A stretch of DNA of 64,000 nucleotides from Echinarachnius parma (Eukaryota > Echinodermata > Echinoidea > Clypeasteroida > Echinarachniidae). Both the position numbers and the translations under genes were made by a program. Where the stretch lies: the NCBI GenBank assembly GCA_037951105.1, contig JBAMJV010004331.1, forward strand, positions 1 to 64,000. Direction: 5' to 3'. The notes under the pieces were generated by a model. That model searched no databases. It saw only the letters and a program-made list of their open reading frames with translations, and was not told the origin of the DNA. Below, one piece after another: positions 24,401 to 34,670 of the stretch (position 1 is its first letter; each line of letters opens with the position of its first letter).

Positions 24401-25144
24401 ACTGACAATGTCCATATTACTCTTAAAGTCATCAGGAAGCCAATATTTGGTAGAATTATTTGTTGCAAAGAAATTATCATCAGGATCTAATTCATAATAA
24501 TCATCATTCTCATTTACATAATTATAAGTTCTTACATTATCAAAATGCGTATCATTGTTACAATTATTCTGCACACCATCAACAATTTGCTGGAACTCTT
24601 CATCACTTACATCATTAAAAGGAAAAGTACATTCAGATCTATCCATGCAAAGCAAACTCATACACAATCATGCACATCCACAAACAAATGAAGTCATACA
24701 AAATTAAACATATAATGGACTAACAAAATGGTGCAGTTATAACTATTAGTTTATAATGTTACTGTCCAGGTTTGGTTACTAACTTTCGTTAGCTGGTTAA
24801 AATTGTTATTGATTATTTTCCCATAATAATGTTAAATATTCTGTGCATCTTTTCTATAGACAAATATACTGCATCATATCGAACAAAAAAGGTGTATAAT
24901 AAATATTATCAATGCACTTGTTTCAACACTATGGACAATAATGCAGAAGAACAGAACCATTCAACAAACAATATATAGATATATACATGTACTTGAATTT
25001 GAGAAGATACATTACCAGCCCAGTTATTGGGTTAGCCGACGACTGCTGAACAAGACATGTTGCTACGAGACAAAACCAGTACGGGAAAATTCTCCTGCTG
25101 TGGACTCTTCCTCCTGTGTACGCCATGGTTTGTGTTTCCCGCAT
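15455..25144 (-). CDS. FReD gene B: intact secreted fibrinogen-related lectin
   Basis: Spliced from 25016-25144 (signal peptide), 19140-19322, 17415-17676 and 15455-15723, giving 280 residues. Phases fit exactly: 0, 0 and 1. The signal peptide has a basic N-region and the FCLVATCLV core. The fibrinogen domain follows almost at once, with no collagen or coiled-coil spacer. It carries [10 protein letters not shown] and [12 protein letters not shown] (first disulfide), [29 protein letters not shown], the [10 protein letters not shown] calcium loop, [15 protein letters not shown] (second disulfide), [11 protein letters not shown] and terminal MKIRP. FReD proteins of this type are secreted and bind acetylated glycans in innate immunity; that role is family knowledge, not shown here. 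Intron 1 is swollen by a hAT MITE and a LINE. A second first exon lies at 25968-26096. Confidence 0.85.
16116..16335. mobile_element. 220-base CCGTAGAACACC MITE, copy 2
   Basis: Same length as 8854-9073 and inverted relative to it. The paralogous intron of gene C reads straight through this point (GAATACC then TTCCCTATTTTC, about 54000-54015), an empty site that dates the insertion after the B/C split. Confidence 0.9.
16547..16983. mobile_element. TTAA MITE, copy 3 (437 bases)
   Basis: TTAAAGGGGAAGTTCAGTTT at the left and ..ACTACCCCTTTAA at the right, reversed relative to copy 1. The same insertion, at the same intron position, occurs in gene C, where it is split by a larger element. Confidence 0.85.
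17415..17676 (-). CDS. Gene B exon 3 (central FReD)
   Basis: 262 bases starting [12 protein letters not shown] after acceptor CTATACAG, ending ..GTFSGTAG at donor GTAAGT. It contains the [16 protein letters not shown] and RIELEGWDG core strands. Confidence 0.9.
17850..17960 (+). mobile_element. Relic of a LINE RT tail
   Basis: Weakly matches 59140-59250 (same intron of gene C), where the reading is clearer. Deleted and out of frame here. Confidence 0.5.
17960..19130. other. Gene B intron 2 remainder
   Basis: 18070-18420 is related to 61430-61620 in gene C ('GGCGCCCTCGCCTGTTA'). 18541-18690 resembles the inner part of the TTAA MITE at 59428-59989 in inverse orientation ('CTGTATTAGTGTACACAT', 'GGCCCCACCTC'). 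No exon seen. Confidence 0.55.
19140..19322 (-). CDS. Gene B exon 2 (N-terminal FReD)
   Basis: 183 bases, acceptor TTGCAG, donor GTAAGA, phase 0 at both ends. It encodes [15 protein letters not shown] and [12 protein letters not shown]. Confidence 0.9.
19650..20310 (+). repeat. tRNA-derived SINE head, unit-2 copy, split by a hAT MITE
   Basis: The left part is 19650-19667 (GTCTCCGTGGCCTAGTGG) and the right part resumes at 20238 with the B-box GAGATCGAGTTCTGG. The downstream tail ('TTTTTCAACCCGTGTG', 'GCTGGTTAAGAGGAGC') is shared with units A and C. Confidence 0.7.
19668..20237. mobile_element. hAT-type MITE with 8-base target duplication (570 bases)
   Basis: Ends are CATAGGCGTACCCAGG and, inverted, CAATGGCGTACACAGG, flanked on both sides by CCTAGTGG (19660-19667 and 20238-20245). 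The length-8 duplication and GGCGTACCCAGG-like termini fit hAT. The interior has repeated 'GGTCTCG' text and C tracts of about 25-29 bases. Confidence 0.92.
20450..20735. repeat. Two nested palindromes in gene B intron 1
   Basis: 20497-20555 pairs GAGCTGCCATGTAAT with ATTACATGG..CATGGCAGTTC. 20590-20725 pairs GGAGTGTTCCCCTCGGGATT with its inverse AAATCCCGCGGGAGTGGAAC. Probably small foldback MITEs. Confidence 0.6.
20738..21172. mobile_element. TTAA MITE, copy 4, first part
   Basis: TTAAAGGGGTAGTTTAGTTT start. The family sequence continues to ..CCTTTCGAGCATGG and is then broken by the LINE; it resumes at 24728 and ends without its own terminus near 24780. Confidence 0.85.
21173..24727 (-). 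mobile_element. CR1/L2-like non-LTR retrotransposon, defective
   Basis: Minus-strand EN and RT in broken frames. The endonuclease start (LHFNSRSL) is in 24296-24667, followed by an in-frame TAA at 24294. The rest of the EN, with GDFNINL, is in 23747-24250. A frameshift precedes the (SDH)LPIF-like motif at about 23770. The RT in 22114-23073 has [39 protein letters not shown] and FADD. The tail is 21591-21935. The 3' end has AATAAA followed by a (GAACTT)n tail at 21173-21200. The insertion is flanked by ATGG (21169-21172, 24728-24731), a short possible target duplication, and sits in a TTAA MITE. At least three frame breaks make it inactive. Confidence 0.9.
21427..21466. repeat. (CA)n microsatellite
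   Basis: About 20 CA units, inside the 3' region of the LINE. Confidence 0.95.
25016..25144 (-). CDS. Gene B exon 1 (signal peptide)
   Basis: 43 codons from ATG to ..PITGL, then donor GTAATG. Basic N-region, hydrophobic FCLVATCLV, likely cleavage after SSA. I chose this start because the MR(Q/E) ATG is shared by all four copies of the exon. Confidence 0.8.
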
Positions 25145-25218
25145 TCACGCTGTATTCGACGTATTCTAGTATATAACTCTGCTAGATAAGTGAATAATAC
25201 CGTTGCCAACGAGCTAGC

Positions 25219-25224
25219 TTTATA
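25219..25224 (-). promoter_or_regulatory. TATA box of gene B first exon
   Basis: TATAAAGCTAGCTCGTTGGC on the minus strand, about 75 bases upstream of the ATG. About 40 bases further upstream is a conserved TGATTGATCGG. Confidence 0.65.
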
Positions 25225-25249
25225 CCGTTTCAAATGACATTTGTCCTCT

Positions 25250-25560
25250 ATGTTTAATTATACACCGATCAATCAAGATTGCCAACTGATATTCTCATGA
25301 CATGAATAATTTTCATATATCTAGGGTATCTGTCTGTTTGTCTGTCTGTTTGTCAAGGGCGCAACTGTTAGTCGTAGTAAGTCGCTGTCCACCAGCAGCG
25401 TAATGAGCAAAAACTATTTGGGGGATAAACCAAATCCACATTACGACAGATACCCCCCCCCCCCTTTTTACACATACGATAGGGAGCTTTGCATGCTTGG
25501 ACTTGAAACTGCGCAGTATGGTGCATTGGAAGGAAATTCTGACTATACGACATGTACTTT
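25250..25560. other. Upstream flank of gene B first exon
   Basis: Matches 10860-11290 (CTGTCTGT stretch, GTCGCTGTCCACCAG). It contains a C run at 25453-25464. No gene. Confidence 0.6.
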
Positions 25561-25561
25561 A

Positions 25562-25740
25562 AAGGGATAGTTGAGTATTGGTCAAACTTAACTTTAGTAA
25601 CCAAAACCTGCACGATTACGATACAAACTAATAGTTATAACTTCACCATGCTCGAAAAGTATACACAATTACAAACGACAAAGTAAAACCCCTGTTATCA
25701 TTCAAAAAGAGCCGTTACAACTCGAAGTGTCAAATTAACT
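25562..25740. mobile_element. TTAA MITE, truncated copy 5
   Basis: Starts TTTAAAGGGATAGTTGAGTA and breaks off before its far end, joining a segment with GCGCGAAGC..GTTGTAGGTCCTAATACGGG that recurs at 27790-27850 and, inverted, at 33340-33410. Confidence 0.75.
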
Positions 25741-25967
25741 CGGCGCGAAGCACTAGCGTTGTAGGTCCTAATACGGGACTGGATATAGTGCAGTGTGCGG
25801 TAAAATACGGGACTGTAGTGCAGTCACTGTGTGCGGTAATACTATACAGTAGTACGTGTATAATATTATCAATACACTTGATACAACACAGTGGACACTA
25901 ATAAAGAAGGCCGGAGACATTTAACAAACAATATAAATATATACTTGAATTTGAGAAAATGCAATAC

Positions 25968-26096
25968 CAGCCCAGTTATTTGGTGAGCCGACGATTGCTG
26001 AACAAGACATGCTGCTACGAGACAAATCCAGTACGGGAACAATCTCCTGCTGTGGAATCTTTCTCCTGTGTACGCCATTGTTTGTTTTTGCCGCAT
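25968..26096 (-). CDS. Alternative or orphan signal-peptide exon (gene B, upstream copy)
   Basis: 43 codons, open throughout, from ATG to ..QITGL with donor GTATTG in phase 0. It has the same length and layout as 25016-25144 (core ICLVAACLV, cleavage after SSA). No FReD exons lie between the two first exons, so if used it would splice to the gene B FReD exons, giving a second isoform from its own promoter. It may instead be an unused duplicate. Confidence 0.65.
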
Positions 26097-26157
26097 GTAT
26101 TCGACGTCTTTATAAATTTCCTTCAGTAGTGAATAATAACGTTGCCAACAAGCTAGC

Positions 26158-26163
26158 TTTATA
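26158..26163 (-). promoter_or_regulatory. TATA box of the alternative first exon
   Basis: TATAAAGCTAGCTTGTTGGC on the minus strand, preserved like the other three. The conserved CTTGATCGATCG lies about 45 bases further upstream. Confidence 0.6.
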
Positions 26164-26199
26164 CAGTTTTAAATGGCATTAAATGCCATTTATTTGTAA

Positions 26200-27615
26200 C
26201 CGTACATCGATCGATCAAGGTTGTCAACTGATACTCATGAATAATTTTCATATACATGCCTAAAAAAATATTGTATCTATGTGATTGGTCGAAGTGCCGT
26301 CACGTGTTCAAGTATAATTTATTCCGTACCGCCCAGAGAGGTATAGTCATGGTATATAATACTTTTGTATAGTAACTTTTTTTTTGTCAGGGGTAACGAA
26401 CTTTTTGGCTCTGCCCACAGAAATACAATTATAAATACTAGAAGCTCAACTGAATAAGCATATGACGTTAACCACAGATAGGCCCCGCCGACTGGGTCAA
26501 TTTGTTTGTTACTTATCAGGGTTACCTCTGATGCAAATGAGCTGAAACGTCAGAGTTTCTCATCTAAACAGGGAAATTAATTTGTTGAAAAGAATGCAAG
26601 TCACTAATTAATTCACTTGTTTGTTTAAGTTAATTCTGGTAATTGTGACAAAACGTCTGAAGACTAAATCGTTTAAGTAAAAACAAGCTACAAAATAAAA
26701 ATCATAAAAAACATGCATTTTAAAGTTTATGTGTGTGGGTGTGTTTGCGTGTGTACACGCATTGTGGGTGCGTGTGCGTGTGCGCGCGTCTGTGTGTATG
26801 TATATATATTTATGTGTGTGTGTGTGTGTGTGATTGTTTGTGTGTATGTTTGTTTGTGTTTGTATATCGGTCTTTCAATGAGGGAGATGATTTGATTCAT
26901 GCTTTCTTAAATTTGAGTATATCAAATTTCCTTCCAATGTATGCACCAGATTGCATTATTTTGCGTGGGAAATTGCAAAAGCTCCCTACCGTGGTAGGGG
27001 GGTACCGCCTCGTACATCCTCCCCCCGCTTCTCAAAATAGATCTACAGCACTGCCGTCATGAGTCCAAAGAGTCGGTTAACCAATTCTTAAATGGTGGCA
27101 TCTAGCTTGTTGACTTGTACAGTTATCACTATCCAGTGGAAAGTTAAAAAGCTAAACACTTAAATCGTAAATATATTTTTAACGAAAGGAATATTCGAGA
27201 AAAAAATGTTCCATGCTTCTATAGGTAATATGAATACAACAATGTATGAGAGAACCACCAGGGTCTCAAGTAAGTTTAGTGGGTTTAGACAATGTTACAA
27301 GATCCATTTAAGAAAGACCTTCCCCCAAAAATTACTTAGTAATTGCAATTATCCACCTTCCCCGCGAGTGATAATCACAAACTGTTTTGTTTAGTTGTTA
27401 TTTTTTTCACATCATTAGTTTATTGATGATTATGAAACAATGACATGAATTGAAAATATATCTAAGATATCTTCTATTCATCGTCGTCATTGTATATTAT
27501 TTATATTTACATGTACTTATAGTGAAAAATCGATTGCGTGTCAAGTTTACGCTATCGCTCTAAGTTTCCAGGAGTGAAACAAAGGTTTGCAAAGATCAAC
27601 CGATCAGAAGCCCTG
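26200..27615. other. Repeat-rich intergenic stretch
   Basis: 26726-26860 is imperfect (TG)n. 26925-27000 carries the 'TGCACCAGATTGCA' repeat head. 27100-27215 is related to 3170-3300. ORFs across the TG stretch are compositional artefacts. Confidence 0.6.
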
Positions 27616-27860
27616 TATTTAAAGATAATGGTGAGTATTGGTCAAACTTAACTTTAGTAACCAAAACCTGCACGATTACGGTACAAACTAATAGTTATTA
27701 CCTCACCATGCTCGAAAAGTATGCACAATTACAAACGACAAAGTAAAAACTCTGTTATCATTCAAAAATAGCCGTTACAACTCAAGTGTCAAATTTACTC
27801 TAGCGCGAAGCGATAGCGTTCTAGGTCCTAATACGGGACTGCAGTGCGCGGTACGGTAAT
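27616..27860. repeat. Left arm of the inverted flank around the foldback element
   Basis: Begins in TTAA-MITE family sequence (..AATGGTGAGTATTGGTCAAA..) and ends GCGTTCTAGGTCCTAATACG. Its inverse, in the order expected for a palindrome, is at 33340-33620. Confidence 0.75.
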
Positions 27861-28912
27861 GCATGTTCATGTGTAACCACAATCCCCGTTCGTTCGTCTT
27901 TCTAACACACGGATAGAAGTCCATGAGTTGCATAATATCACTGATTTTTGCGGAATGGAGGGGAAAATCATAATTTTAATCCACCCTATAGTTGGATCAC
28001 ATATTAGAGAGTGAATTGGTGGTAACCCAGCTAGCCACCTGATGTCGTGCCAACGTTGGGCCGATGTCATTTTCGTTGTAAGGGGACGTTGGGCCAACAT
28101 GCGACATGCGACGTCACCGAGACGTTAAAATGTCCGCCAGCCCAACATCAGCTCGGCGTCTTTATTTAATGCTGGCCCAACGTCATTTAGCGATTTCGGC
28201 CCAACATCAATTATTGACAATGGCCCAATGTCAGTTCTAACGTAGGCCCAACATCGATTCCTGACGTTGAGAGAACATCAAGTTTTGACGTCGGCCCGAC
28301 GTTAAAATGTCCGCCAGCCTAACGTTGTCCCAACATCATTTTGTGATGTCGGGCAAATGTCAATTTCCGACAATGGCCCAACGCCGAATCCTGACATAGG
28401 ACAGATATCAAATTATGATGTGGGCTCGACGTTAAAATGTCCGCCAGCCCAACATCGTCACTACGTCATTTTGTGATATTGGCATAACGTCAATTTCCAA
28501 CAATGGCCCAACATCAACTCATGACATTGGACCAACATAACATTATGATGTCGGCTCGAGGTTAAAATGTCCGCTAGCCCAACATTGTCACGACATCATT
28601 CTGTGATGTTGGTCCAACGTCAATTTCCGCCAATGGCCCAATATCAAATCCTGACGTTGGGCCAACATCAAATTCTGACGTTGGCCCGACATTAAAATGT
28701 CCGCCAGCCTGACATTAGTCCAACGTTATTTTTTATTGTTGGCCCAACATCAAATCTTGACGTTGGTCCAACATAAAATCTTGACGTTCGCCCGACGTTT
28801 GAATGTCCGCTAACCCAACATTGGCCCAACGTCATTTTCTGATGCTGGACCAACATCAAAATTTGACAATGGCCCAATGTCAAATGGCTAACGTAGGACC
28901 AACATCAAACAC

Positions 28913-29453
28913 GTAAAAAGAAATTGGAAAACATGCATAGATTCCACGTCCGATCCATGCATTTTGTTTAGCCTTTACACACATTCATTCATAAATCATA
29001 ATTCTATAAATATCCTATTCCTATACCTATTGCCTACTCCTAAACCTATCATCCTATCGTCCTACAAACATAGGTCGCAATCGGTATACTATATATACAC
29101 CTCTTCTTAGCATGTATGTTTTGTAATAGTTAGTATTTGTAGAGCGTTGAATTTGAAATAATCCACCTTCAAATCATATCCATAACACTATTTAAGGTGT
29201 TTTTTATATTCTTATATATCCTTCTAAATTATATACAGCAGCAAGGACATGACAAAAGTATATTTTTTTATATAAATAATTCCAAAAATCGAAAATTTTC
29301 ATTTCACTTACGATCGCTTATAATCGATCATGAATTTCCCGATAGCAATACTTCTTTTTTGTTTTACTTTTGAATTACTAATGTTTGTAATCGATTAAAC
29401 GAAATTCAATGCAGTATAGATTCTCAAAGCAAGTTAACAAAAATATAAGTACC
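28913..29453. other. AT-rich unique spacer inside the foldback element
   Basis: No repeat units and no ORF of note. It ends just before a second terminus-like CCCAGCTAGCTAACTGACGT at 29454. Confidence 0.7.
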
Positions 29454-31140
29454 CAGCTAGCTAACTGACGTCGGACCGGTGTCGGCAGGTCGTCGGCAAG
29501 ATCGCGGTCGGCAAACAGACGTCGCGCCAACATTACGCCAACGTCGAATTTAATTTGGAGGTTTTGGAAATGAAATAAGTCGGAAAATGGTTGTAGTTGA
29601 ATGTCGTGCCGATGTCATTAAGTTGACGAAAAAAATACGTCTCAAATAAAACGTCGCGCTAAAATCGCACCAATGCCGAAACTGGTACCAATTTAAGAGC
29701 TTGATAGAGGGTTGTAATATTAATGTTGGGCCGATGTCAATAAACCAACATGAATATGACATCTCAAATATGACGTTGGGCCAATGTTGTACCGATGTCG
29801 GAATATATCATTTTAAGAGGTCGGTAAATGGTTGAATGTGGAATTGATGTCGGACGGATGTTATTAATTGGACATCAATATGACATCACAAATATGACGT
29901 CAAGCCGATATCGCGCCGATGTCAGAATTGGCAGCAATGACACGAGTCGGCAAATAGTCATGAAATCGATGTTCAGCCGATGTCAATATTCTGACATGAA
30001 TATGTCATCTCCAATATGACGTCGGGATAATTTCGCGCCGATGTTGGAACTGGTAGCAATTAAAGAGGTCGGTAAATGGTTGTAACATTGATGTCGGACC
30101 AATGAGTTTTATTGGACATCCATATGACATCTCAATTATGACGCCAAAGCGATATCCTGCCAATGTCATAAATGGCACCAATGAAACTAATCATTAAATA
30201 GTCATTAAATGGATGTTGATATCAATAATTCGACATGAATATGACATCTCAAATATAAAATCGGCCTTCTATCGCCCCGATGCTGGTAGTAATTTAAGAG
30301 GTCGGTAAAATGCTGTGAAATTGATGTCGGGTCACAGTTATTAATTAGACATAAATATGACATCCAAAATATGACTTTGGGCCTATACCGCACAGATGTC
30401 GGAACTTTACGAAATTTTAAAGGTGGGTAAAAGGTTGTGAAATAGATGTCGGGCGGATGTTATTACTCCTACATAAATATGACATCTCTACTATGACGTC
30501 AGTCCGATATTGTGATGATGATGTATCTGGTAGCAATTTAAGAGGTCGGTACATGGTTGTGAAATTGATGTCTGGCCAATGTTATTAATTGGACCTCAAT
30601 ATGACATCTCTATATGATGACGCCAAAGCGATATCCTGCCGATGTCAGAACTGACAGCAATTAAACAAGTCGGCAAATGGTCATTAAACTGATGTTGTGC
30701 CGATGTCATTAATCCGACATGAATAAGAGATCTCAAATATGACGTCGGGCTAATATCGCGCAGATGTTGGAACTGGTAGCAAATTAAGAGGTCAGTCAAA
30801 GATTGCAAAATTGATGTTGGGCTTATGTTATTAAATATACATAAATATGACAGCTCAAATATGACGTTGGGTCAATGTTGTACCGATGTCAGACTGGCGA
30901 CCATTTGCCGGCTTGTTTCATTGCTGCCAGTTCTGACATCGGCAGGATATCACTATGGCGTCATCATTGAGATGTCATATTCATGTCTAATCATTGACTT
31001 CGGCACAACATCAATTAAATGACCATTTGCCGAGTTGTTTCATTGCTGCAAGTTCTTACATCAGCCTGACACATTCATGTCTAATTAATAACATCGGACC
31101 GATATCAATTTTACTACCATTTACCGACCTCCTTAATTGC
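29454..31140. repeat. Central ~120-130-base tandem array of the foldback element
   Basis: Units contain AAGAGGTCGGTAAATGGTTG, a GATGTCGG..CGATGT block and GACAT(C/G)AATATGACATCTC. They are clearly diverged from each other, unlike the right-arm array. From about 30895 the orientation reverses. Confidence 0.8.
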
Positions 31141-31430
31141 TATCTTTTCCGACATGTTGGGCCAACGTCAAGATTTGATGTTGGGCCAACAATAAAAAAT
31201 AACGTTGGGCTAATGTCGGGACAACGTCAGAATTTGATGTTGGCCCAACGTCAGGATTTGATATTAGGCCATTGGCGGAAATTGACATTGGGCCAACATC
31301 ACAGAATGATGTTGTGACAATGTTGGGCTAGTGGACATTTTAACCTCGTGCCCATATCATAATGTTATGTTGGTCCAACGTCATGAGTTGATGTTGGGCC
31401 ATTGTCAGAAATTGACGTATCACAAAATGA

Positions 31431-33240
31431 CGTGGTTACGATGTTGGGCTGGCGGACATTTTGACGTCGAGCCCATATCAGAATTTCATATCTGTCCTAT
31501 GTCAGGATTTGGTGTTGGGCCATTGTCGGAAATTGACATTTACCCGACATCACAAAATGATGTTGGGACAATGTTGGGCTAGCGGACATTTTAACCTCGC
31601 GCCCACATCATAATGTTATGTTGGTCCAATGTCATGAGTTGATGTTGGGCCATTGTCAGAAATTGACGTATCACAAAATGACGTGGTGACGATGTTGGGC
31701 TGGCGGACATTTTAACGTCGAGCCCACATCAGAATTTGATATATGTCCTATGTCAGGATTTGGTGTTTGACCATTGTCGAAAATTGACATTTGCCCGACA
31801 TCACAAAATGATGTTGGGACAATGTTGGGCTAGCGGACATTTTAACCTCGCGCCCACATCATAATGTTATGTTGGTCCAATGTCATGAGTTGATGTTGGG
31901 CCATTGTCAGAAATTGACGTATCACAAAATGACGTGGTGACGATGTTGGGCTGGCGGACATTTTAACGTCGAGCCCACATCAGAATTTGATATATGTCCT
32001 ATGTCAGGACTTGGTGTTTGACCATTGTCGAAAATTGACATTTGCCCGACATCACAAAATGATGTTGGGACAATGTTAGTCTAGCGGACATTTTAACCTC
32101 GCGCCCACATCATAATGTTATGTTGGTCCAATGTCATGAGTTGATGTTGGGCCATTGTCAGAAATTGACGTATCACAAAATGACGTGGTGACGATGTTGG
32201 GCTGGCGGACATTTTAACGTCGAGCCCACATCAGAATTTGATATCTGTCCTATGTCAGGATTTGGTGTTGGGCCATTGTCGGAAATTGACATTTACCCGA
32301 CATCACAAAATGATGTTGGGACAATGTTGGGCTAGCGGACATTTTAACCTCGCGCCCACATCATAATGTTATGTTGGTCCAATGTCATGAGTTGATGTTG
32401 GGCCATTGTCAGAAATTGACGTATCACAAAATGACGTGGTGACGATGTTGGGCTGGCGGACATTTTAACGTCGAGCCCACATCAGAATTTGATATATGTC
32501 CTATGTCAGGATTTGGTGTTTGACCATTGTCGAAAATTGACATTTGCCCGACATCACAAAATGATGTTGGGACAATGTTAGTCTAGCGGACATTTTAACC
32601 TCGCGCCCACATCATAATGTTATGTTGGTCCAATGTCATGAGTTGATGTTGGGCCATTGTCAGAAATTGACGTATCACAAAATGACGTGGTGACGATGTT
32701 GGGCTGGCGGACATTTTAACGTCGAGCCCACATCAGAATTTGATATCTGTCCTATGTCAGGATTTGGTGTTGGGCCATTGTCGGAAATTGATATTTGCCC
32801 AACATCACAAAATGATGTTGGGACAATGTTAGTCTAGCGAACATTTTAACCTCGCGCCCACATCATAATGTTATGTTGGTCCAATGTCATGAGTTGATGT
32901 TGGGCCATTGTCAGAAATTGACGTATCACAAAATGACGTGGTGACGATGTTGCGCTGGCGGACATTTTAACGTCGAGCCCACATCAGAATTTGATATCTG
33001 TCCTATGTCAGGATTTGGTGTTGGGCCATTGTCGGAAATTGATATTTGCCCAACATCACAAAATGATGTTGGGACAATGTTAGGCTAGCGGACATTTTAA
33101 CCTCGCGCCCACATCATAATGTTATGTTGGTCCAATGTCATGAGTTGATGTTGGGCCATTGTCAGAAATTGACGTATCACAAAATGACGTGGTTACGATG
33201 TTGGGCTGGCGGACATTTTAACCTCGAGCCAACCGCGATA
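31431..33240. repeat. 251-base higher-order repeat, about 7-8 near-identical copies
   Basis: The anchor ACGTGGTGACGATGTTGGGC recurs at about 31431, 31681, 31932, 32182, 32433, 32684, 32935 and 33187. Each unit has two half-repeats ending in GGCGGACATTTTAACGTCGA and AGCGGACATTTTAACCTCGC. Few differences separate copies. Confidence 0.9.
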
Positions 33241-33339
33241 AGCCGACATCCGGCCAACAACTTATGACATCGGCACGACGTCAGGTGGCTAGCTGGGAAG
33301 TACCGTATCATACGTATAGTTTTAAGCACAATTAGCGTG

Positions 33340-33620
33340 CACAAACATATCTATTTTCAGTCCTGTATTAGGAGCACCTAGAACGTTAGGGCCTCGCGCT
33401 AGCGTTCTCTAAAAAGTGATACCCGGGCGTCAATCTTTTTATATCATATTTTGAAAGCAAATTTCACAACAATGAAAGCATTTGAAAGGGAATTATTATT
33501 ATTTCCCATGTTTTTTTCGATGATCTTTCATTTGGAATTGAAATCAACCAAATCCGTTACAATTCATTTTGGGGGGGCACTTTGGAAATTACCAATACTC
33601 ACCATTACCTTAAATTGCCT
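33340..33620. repeat. Right arm of the inverted flank around the foldback element
   Basis: Inverse of 27616-27860: CCTGTATTAGGAGCACCTAG..GCGCTAGCGTTCT and then ACCAATACTCACCATTACCT. Confidence 0.75.
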
Positions 33621-34380
33621 TACATATACATGTTTATATTATGGTATAATCTGATATCACACGTTGATTACGTTAGGTTAGGTTGTTTTTCGAGCACTAC
33701 CATGCAGGAACATTCGAGATAACACGTATTACAAATAACAGGAAGGTGGTCAGGTTCCTGGAAAGATCCGGTTGAGTTTAAATTACACGGATGATTTCTA
33801 TAAAATAACATAATCATACAATAACACAATTTAGGGAGTGGGGCTGCAGGAGGCACGTGCCCCGCCCCACTCTTTTCCCTTTCGTTGATAAATCGTTGAT
33901 ACGATGATTTATACGTTTAAGCATGATTTCCCATTGTGATCATAATTTTAGGGTCTACCGTCTTTACATAATTGTTCTGCTTAATTTTGTTTGTTTGTCA
34001 ACTCAAAGTGCCGCCCCCTCTTTTATAAGTTCATATCGATCCGCCATTGATAATACATGTGTACCTAAATAAGGCTCTATATGTTTCTTTGTTTTCTTAT
34101 GTTTCGTGTTTTAGGACTGCCATCATGGCCATGGGGAAAATCCCATCCCAGTGTTTCCACTTTCTTATCACTTCCTCACTTCCCTGTGTCTATTATTGTG
34201 AACTCCGATTGCAAATGTGTCACGAACATAGTTTTATCATTGTTAGATCTAAATAACAATTTAAGAAACCCATACAAACAAAAATGTAAAAATAATACAT
34301 TGTTTTTATACCAGACAATGCCGAAATAATTATATCTATGTACATAATTATATAGAAACAAATTTATTAATAGTAGTTTT
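33621..34380. other. Unassigned intergenic stretch
   Basis: AT-rich, with one GCACGTGCCCCGCCCC stretch at 33852-33867. Short overlapping ORFs at 34047-34361 on both strands show no recognisable domain. Confidence 0.4.
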
Positions 34381-34385
34381 ATGGT

Positions 34386-34670
34386 TACAGTTCATTATTC
34401 CGAAGGTTCGTTATTCCGAAGGTTCAGTTATTCCGAAGGTTCGTTATTCCGAAGGTTCGCTATTCCTAAAATGAAATCGGGTTCGTTATTCCGAAGGTTC
34501 GTTAATCCGAAAATAAAATCGGGTTCGTTATTCCGATGGTTCGTTATTCCGAAGGTTCGTTATTCCGAAGGTCCGTTGATCCGAAAATAAAATCGGGTTC
34601 GTTATTCCGAAGGTTCGTTATTCCGAAGGTTCGTTGATCCGGAAATGAAATAGGGTTCGTTAATCCGAAA
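34386..34670 (+). repeat. Minisatellite GGTTCGTTATTCCGAA, forward array
   Basis: 16-base units, with variants carrying AAAATGAAATC or AAAATAAAATC spacers. The inverse array is at 35420-35815. Confidence 0.95.

Larger units (their letters stand above)
28026..33297. mobile_element. Foldback (TU/FB-like) element made of tandem repeats, 5.27 kb
   Basis: The left end CCCAGCTAGCCACCTGATGT and right end ..ACGTCAGGTGGCTAGCTGGG are inverted copies. Both arms are arrays of GTTGGGCCAACGTC-type units, on opposite strands: left arm 28026-28912, right arm about 31140-33297. The centre has an AT-rich unique spacer (28913-29453) and a distinct array of GACGTCGGGCCGAT-type units (29456-31140). Long inverted termini built of short tandem repeats are the hallmark of Drosophila FB and sea-urchin TU elements. 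No transposase is visible, so it is non-autonomous. ORFs here are repeat readings. Confidence 0.85.

Noticed and set aside
26713-27062. Cysteine/valine-rich ORFs resembling a small cysteine-rich protein
   Set aside because: Pure translation of a (TG)n simple repeat.
28692-31582. ORFs with repeated RTSRFDVGPT-type peptides, a possible tandem-repeat protein
   Set aside because: All frames of the foldback repeats give similar peptides and stops are frequent.
31431-33240. CRISPR-like array (regular repeats)
   Set aside because: The repeats are contiguous 251-base units without unique spacers, in a eukaryotic context.
34381-34590. GSLFRRFVIPKMK repeat peptide
   Set aside because: Reading of the 16-base minisatellite, which cycles through frames.
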